From the NCBI GenBank assembly GCA_038118725.1, contig JAYOIK010000057.1:1-35641 (forward strand): DNA of 35,641 nucleotides. Reading direction: 5' to 3'. Origin of the DNA: JADHLJ01 sp038118725. GTDB lineage: Bacteria; Pseudomonadota; Alphaproteobacteria; Thalassobaculales; Thalassobaculaceae. The position numbers were made by a program, and so were the translations under genes. Below the pieces are notes generated by a model. That model saw only the letters and a program-made list of their open reading frames with translations, was not told the DNA's origin and ran no database searches. This document shows, in pieces, positions 32,478 through 35,641 of the stretch (its first letter is position 1; each line of letters starts with the position of its first letter).

Positions 32478-33445
32478 CCAGCGCCGACCATCCTCGTTCG
32501 ACGCCATCCGCGCCAAGTCGCGAAAACATCGTATCCGACGACTCGGCGCCCCAAGGTGCTTCCGGCAGAAACGGCTCGGAAGAGTCCGGCCGCATTTTCG
32601 GCGCCCTGAAAAGGGGTCTCCGCTCCATCGGGCTCGCGCCGAACGGCACGACCATGCGCGATACCCTCGAGGAACTGATCGAGGAGGAGCATGTCGACGA
32701 GGTCGCGATCGACGGACATGAGCGGACACTGATCCGCAACGTTCTTGGTTTGCGGGATATCTCCGCGCGGGACGTCATGGTGCCGCGCGCGGATATCGTC
32801 GCCGTGGACGCCAAAACACCGATCCAGGAGCTGGCGTCGCAAATGGTGGAGGTGGCGCATTCCAGACTTCCGGTCTATCGCGAGACCTTGGATGACACGA
32901 TTGGGATCGTGCATATCAAGGATGTCTTGGCGCGTCTCAATTCCGCGCAACCGGCGACGGTACCGGACCTGCTGCGCGAGGCGTTGTTCGTCTCCCCAAC
33001 CATTCGGGCCCTCGACCTTCTCCAGGAGATGCGGCTGAACCGGCGCCATCTGGCGCTGGTCGTCGACGAATTCGGCGGCATTGACGGCCTGATCACCATC
33101 GAGGACCTGGTCGAGGAAATCGTCGGCGAGATCATCGACGAGCATGATGTCGAGGAAGGCCCGAAAATCATCGCCCAACCCGACGGGAACGCGACGGCCG
33201 ATGCCCGCGCGACGGTTGAGGAACTGGAAGAGCTTTTCGGCCCCGTGTTGAACGATACCGAGCGCGAGGAGGTCGACACCGTCGCGGGCCTTATCTTCAG
33301 CATCACCGGTAGGATCGCGAAACGTGGCGAGATTGTTCGTCACGAAAGCGGACTGGAGTTTCAGATCATCGATGCCGACCCCAGACGCCTGAAGTCCGTC
33401 CGCGTGCGCCGCCTAACCGAACCGGCGGGTGACGGTGCCGGATAA
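32474..33445 (+). CDS. CorC/TlyC-family CBS-pair protein
   Basis: The 323-aa protein has no membrane helices. It has a variable charged N-terminus, two CBS domains (from about 96, VMVPRADIVAVDAKTPIQELA, and around 168-230), then a C-terminal CorC_HlyC domain with GLIFSITGRIAKRGEIV and EFQIIDADPRRLKSVRV. This is the CorC/TlyC form, linked with magnesium and cobalt efflux or membrane maintenance; the exact role is not firm. Its start overlaps ybeY and its end overlaps lnt by 17 bases (11 if lnt starts at 33435). Confidence 0.92.
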   Translation: MTSADHPRSTPSAPSRENIVSDDSAPQGASGRNGSEESGRIFGALKRGLRSIGLAPNGTTMRDTLEELIEEEHVDEVAIDGHERTLIRNVLGLRDISARDVMVPRADIVAVDAKTPIQELASQMVEVAHSRLPVYRETLDDTIGIVHIKDVLARLNSAQPATVPDLLREALFVSPTIRALDLLQEMRLNRRHLALVVDEFGGIDGLITIEDLVEEIVGEIIDEHDVEEGPKIIAQPDGNATADARATVEELEELFGPVLNDTEREEVDTVAGLIFSITGRIAKRGEIVRHESGLEFQIIDADPRRLKSVRVRRLTEPAGDGAG

Positions 33446-35120
33446 GGTTCCCGGCCATTCCGCCGCGTCTCGCGAACAAGCCGGCGACAACGGTTTCAAA
33501 GGCCGTTCCCTCTGCTTCATTTCCTACCTCGAGACCCTGCCCGGATGGCGGGGAGTCCTTCTAACCATCTTCATCGGCGCGGTCGCCGCGAGCGCGCTGC
33601 CACCGGTCTATTTCCTGCCTGGACTGCTGTCCTTTTCGATCCTGGCGTGGCTCTTGGAACGCGAAGCCAGTTCCGCGCGCGCGGCATTGCAAGGGTGGTT
33701 GTTCGGGTTTGGTTATCACCTCGCCGGCCTCTACTGGATTTCCAACGCGCTCCTGGTTGAGAGCGACAAGTTCGCGGTTTTCGTGCCGTTGGCGGCGGTG
33801 GGACTGCCCATGGCGCTGGCGATCTTTCCCGCCGTGGCGATGTCCATGGTTCCCAAAGTCGCCGCCCCGGGCTGGACACGCGCCATTGCCGTGGCCGCGC
33901 TTTGGAGTCTTGGTGAATATGCGCGCGGGCACCTGTTCACCGGCTTCCCCTGGAACCTGCCGGCCTATGCGTTCTCGGTTTCGCAGGCGTTGAGCCAAAC
34001 GGCCTCTCTGGTCGGCGCCTATGGATTGTCTCTTTTTGTGATGATGGCCGCCACGAGCGTCGCGACCATGATCGGCCCACACCGTGTATGGACCCGGGGC
34101 ATGGGCCTGTTTGGGGTCGCCTGCTTGCTGATCCCCTTGGTTGCCTGGATCGGCGGCACCGCGCGTCTGGCCTCCGCGCCGCCGACGGTCGACAAATCCG
34201 TCGTCATTCGCCTTGTTCAGGGGAACATTCCGCAAAAGGATAAATGGAAGCCCGAACTTCGGGCCCGTCATATCGCCCGCTATCTCGAGTTAAGTCGCGG
34301 AGATTCGCCGACGGTGCGCGCCCACGGACTACCGGACCATGTGGCGCCCACCGTAATAATCTGGCCCGAGACCGCTGTCCCAGGGTTCCTCGGACAAAGT
34401 CGAGACCTCAGGCACACCCTGGCAACCGTGGCGCCGGACGCCGGGAGTCTGGTCACCGGCGCGCCGTCGATATCCGTGGGACCACCCCGGCGGCTCCACA
34501 ATTCACTGATTGGGCTAGGCGCGGACGGCTTGGTCAGTGCGCGCTACGACAAGGTCCATCTCGTTCCGTTTGGAGAATATGTCCCACTCAAGGCATGGTT
34601 CCCGTTGCCGCGTGTCGTTGAATCCTTCGCGGACTTCACCCCGGGACCGGATCGCGCGCCCCTTGATATCCCGGGGCTGGGTAGGGTAAGCCCCCTGATC
34701 TGCTATGAGATCATTTTCCCCGGCCAGGTCGTCGATTCCGCGACCGGTGACATGACCGATCGTCCCAGGGCGCTTTTGAATCTGACCAACGATGCCTGGT
34801 ACGGCGTAAGTTCCGGGCCGTATCAGCATCTGGCGATATCGAAAATGCGCGCGATCGAGGAAGGCATTCCACTAATACGCGCCGCTAATACCGGGATATC
34901 GGGAATCTATGATGCCTACGGGCGCACATCGGTTCAACTCGGCCTGGAGGAAAGCGGCATCGCCGATGGATATCTTCCAATCTCCATCAGTGGACACACA
35001 GTTTATTCTATGATCGGAGACTGGTTTTATTTTATTATACTTATATCTTTATTAATAGGAATAATAGCAAATCAAATATTATATAATCGAAAGCAAATGG
35101 TGGGATCGCCCCCCAATTAA
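33429..35120 (+). CDS. lnt: Apolipoprotein N-acyltransferase Lnt
   Basis: Lnt adds the third acyl chain to lipoproteins at the periplasmic face. The 563-aa product has about six N-terminal membrane helices, a periplasmic nitrilase-like domain, and a final C-terminal helix. The catalytic triad is Glu314 (WPETAVPG), Lys375 (YDKVHLVPFGEYVP) and Cys425 (LICYE). The start may be GTG at 33429 or 33435, both inside corC. The last about 35 codons, encoding the C-terminal helix, use strongly AT-rich codons against the GC-rich rest. Confidence 0.95.
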   Translation: MTVPDKVPGHSAASREQAGDNGFKGRSLCFISYLETLPGWRGVLLTIFIGAVAASALPPVYFLPGLLSFSILAWLLEREASSARAALQGWLFGFGYHLAGLYWISNALLVESDKFAVFVPLAAVGLPMALAIFPAVAMSMVPKVAAPGWTRAIAVAALWSLGEYARGHLFTGFPWNLPAYAFSVSQALSQTASLVGAYGLSLFVMMAATSVATMIGPHRVWTRGMGLFGVACLLIPLVAWIGGTARLASAPPTVDKSVVIRLVQGNIPQKDKWKPELRARHIARYLELSRGDSPTVRAHGLPDHVAPTVIIWPETAVPGFLGQSRDLRHTLATVAPDAGSLVTGAPSISVGPPRRLHNSLIGLGADGLVSARYDKVHLVPFGEYVPLKAWFPLPRVVESFADFTPGPDRAPLDIPGLGRVSPLICYEIIFPGQVVDSATGDMTDRPRALLNLTNDAWYGVSSGPYQHLAISKMRAIEEGIPLIRAANTGISGIYDAYGRTSVQLGLEESGIADGYLPISISGHTVYSMIGDWFYFIILISLLIGIIANQILYNRKQMVGSPPN

Positions 35121-35122
35121 GG

Positions 35123-35150
35123 TTGATCGCATACGATCGTATGTTAGAAT
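35123..35150 (+). promoter_or_regulatory. Promoter with embedded palindrome upstream of the XRE regulator
   Basis: TTGATC (35123-35128) and TAGAAT (35145-35150) are 16 bases apart. The spacer contains the perfect 14-base palindrome CATACGATCGTATG (35130-35143). A regulator bound there would block polymerase, so self-repression by the downstream XRE protein is plausible (inference). Confidence 0.6.
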
Positions 35151-35189
35151 GCGGTGCCTGAAACTTGATTGCGAACGATTGGAAGTGTC

Positions 35190-35641
35190 ATGGCCGCGGC
35201 CACCAAATCCCGGCGCCCATCGGGCCGTATGGCCAGCCTGGGCAAACCAAACCCGATTGATGTTCATGTCGGCGCCCGGGTCAGGCTTCGGCGCACTTTG
35301 CTTGGATTCAGTCAGGAAAAGCTTGGTGATGCGATCGGCCTCACGTTTCAGCAAGTCCAGAAATACGAACGCGGCGCGAACCGCATAGGCGCCAGCCGGC
35401 TATTCGACCTTAGCCGAGTGCTGGATGTTCCGATCTCCTATTTCTACGAGGACATGCAAGACGAGGTCCGTGACCAGTCGCCAGGGCAACTCTATGCCCG
35501 AAACGAGGAACCTGCCGCCTATGAAAGCGACGCCGATCCGTTGAGAAAACGGGAATCGATCCAATTAATTCGCAACTACTATCGGATTTCCGACGAGGCC
35601 GCGCGTCGCGGCCTGTTTGAGTTGGCGAGCAGTCTGGCCAA
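35190..35641 (+). CDS. XRE-family helix-turn-helix regulator (partial, runs off the window)
   Basis: This frame is open from 35190 to the end of the window, 150 residues visible, and is incomplete at its 3' end. A TTGGAAG ribosome site lies before the ATG. Residues about 27-82 form an XRE helix-turn-helix (VGARVRLRRTLLGFSQEKLGDAIGLTFQQVQKYERGANRIGASRL) followed by an acidic linker and a helix. The position directly after lnt matches the conserved alphaproteobacterial regulator between lnt and metK (the PhrR-type protein beside actA in rhizobia). Its control target is unknown; a palindrome in its own promoter suggests autoregulation. Confidence 0.85.
   Translation, partial: MAAATKSRRPSGRMASLGKPNPIDVHVGARVRLRRTLLGFSQEKLGDAIGLTFQQVQKYERGANRIGASRLFDLSRVLDVPISYFYEDMQDEVRDQSPGQLYARNEEPAAYESDADPLRKRESIQLIRNYYRISDEAARRGLFELASSLA

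Overview
The window looks like chromosome from a GC-rich alphaproteobacterium, probably of the Rhodospirillales type. The evidence is a MucR/Ros-type regulator, ornithine-lipid genes (olsB-olsA), and the typical alphaproteobacterial order tsaB-rimI-mucR-...-miaB-phoH-ybeY-corC-lnt-XRE regulator. Gene density is high, with many 4-base ATGA/GTGA overlaps. No rRNA, tRNA, CRISPR array, phage or insertion sequence was seen.

Positions 48-6401 hold a minus-strand accessory, probably catabolic block. In transcription order it has a broken cyclopropane-fatty-acid synthase gene, an SCP2-like protein, an alpha/beta hydrolase, a class II aldolase, a YcgN cysteine-cluster protein, a flavin-dependent (LLM) monooxygenase and an Ldh2-type dehydrogenase. 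A divergent aldo/keto reductase follows at 6539. A 465-base gap then holds a 148-bp MITE-like inverted-repeat element, followed by an unrecognised secreted protein.

Positions 8918-15569 are mixed: an SDR with a small coupled partner, mnmC overlapping a ChaN-like gene, a TcuA-like flavoprotein with a GntR-type palindrome upstream, a two-gene mercury-type unit (merF-like plus a GDCCVxC protein), and a VOC protein.

Positions 15648-25197 carry housekeeping and envelope genes: glnD, murJ, trpS, a GT4 glycosyltransferase, an Nfu Fe-S protein, a Bax-like glucosaminidase, and a polysaccharide deacetylase with altered catalytic motifs.

Positions 25334-35641 are the conserved tsaB-to-lnt block (t6A modification, ribosomal-protein acetylation, ms2i6A modification, rRNA maturation, lipoprotein acylation), with olsB-olsA between mucR and miaB. 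The mucR upstream region and the 3' end of lnt are strikingly AT-rich against the rest.

The points most worth a second look are the split CFA synthase, the merF/GDCCVxC pair (MerF lacks its C-terminal Cys pair), the AT-rich mucR leader with repeated motifs, and the palindrome inside the XRE-regulator promoter. I did not find a clearly new multi-gene defence or mobile system.
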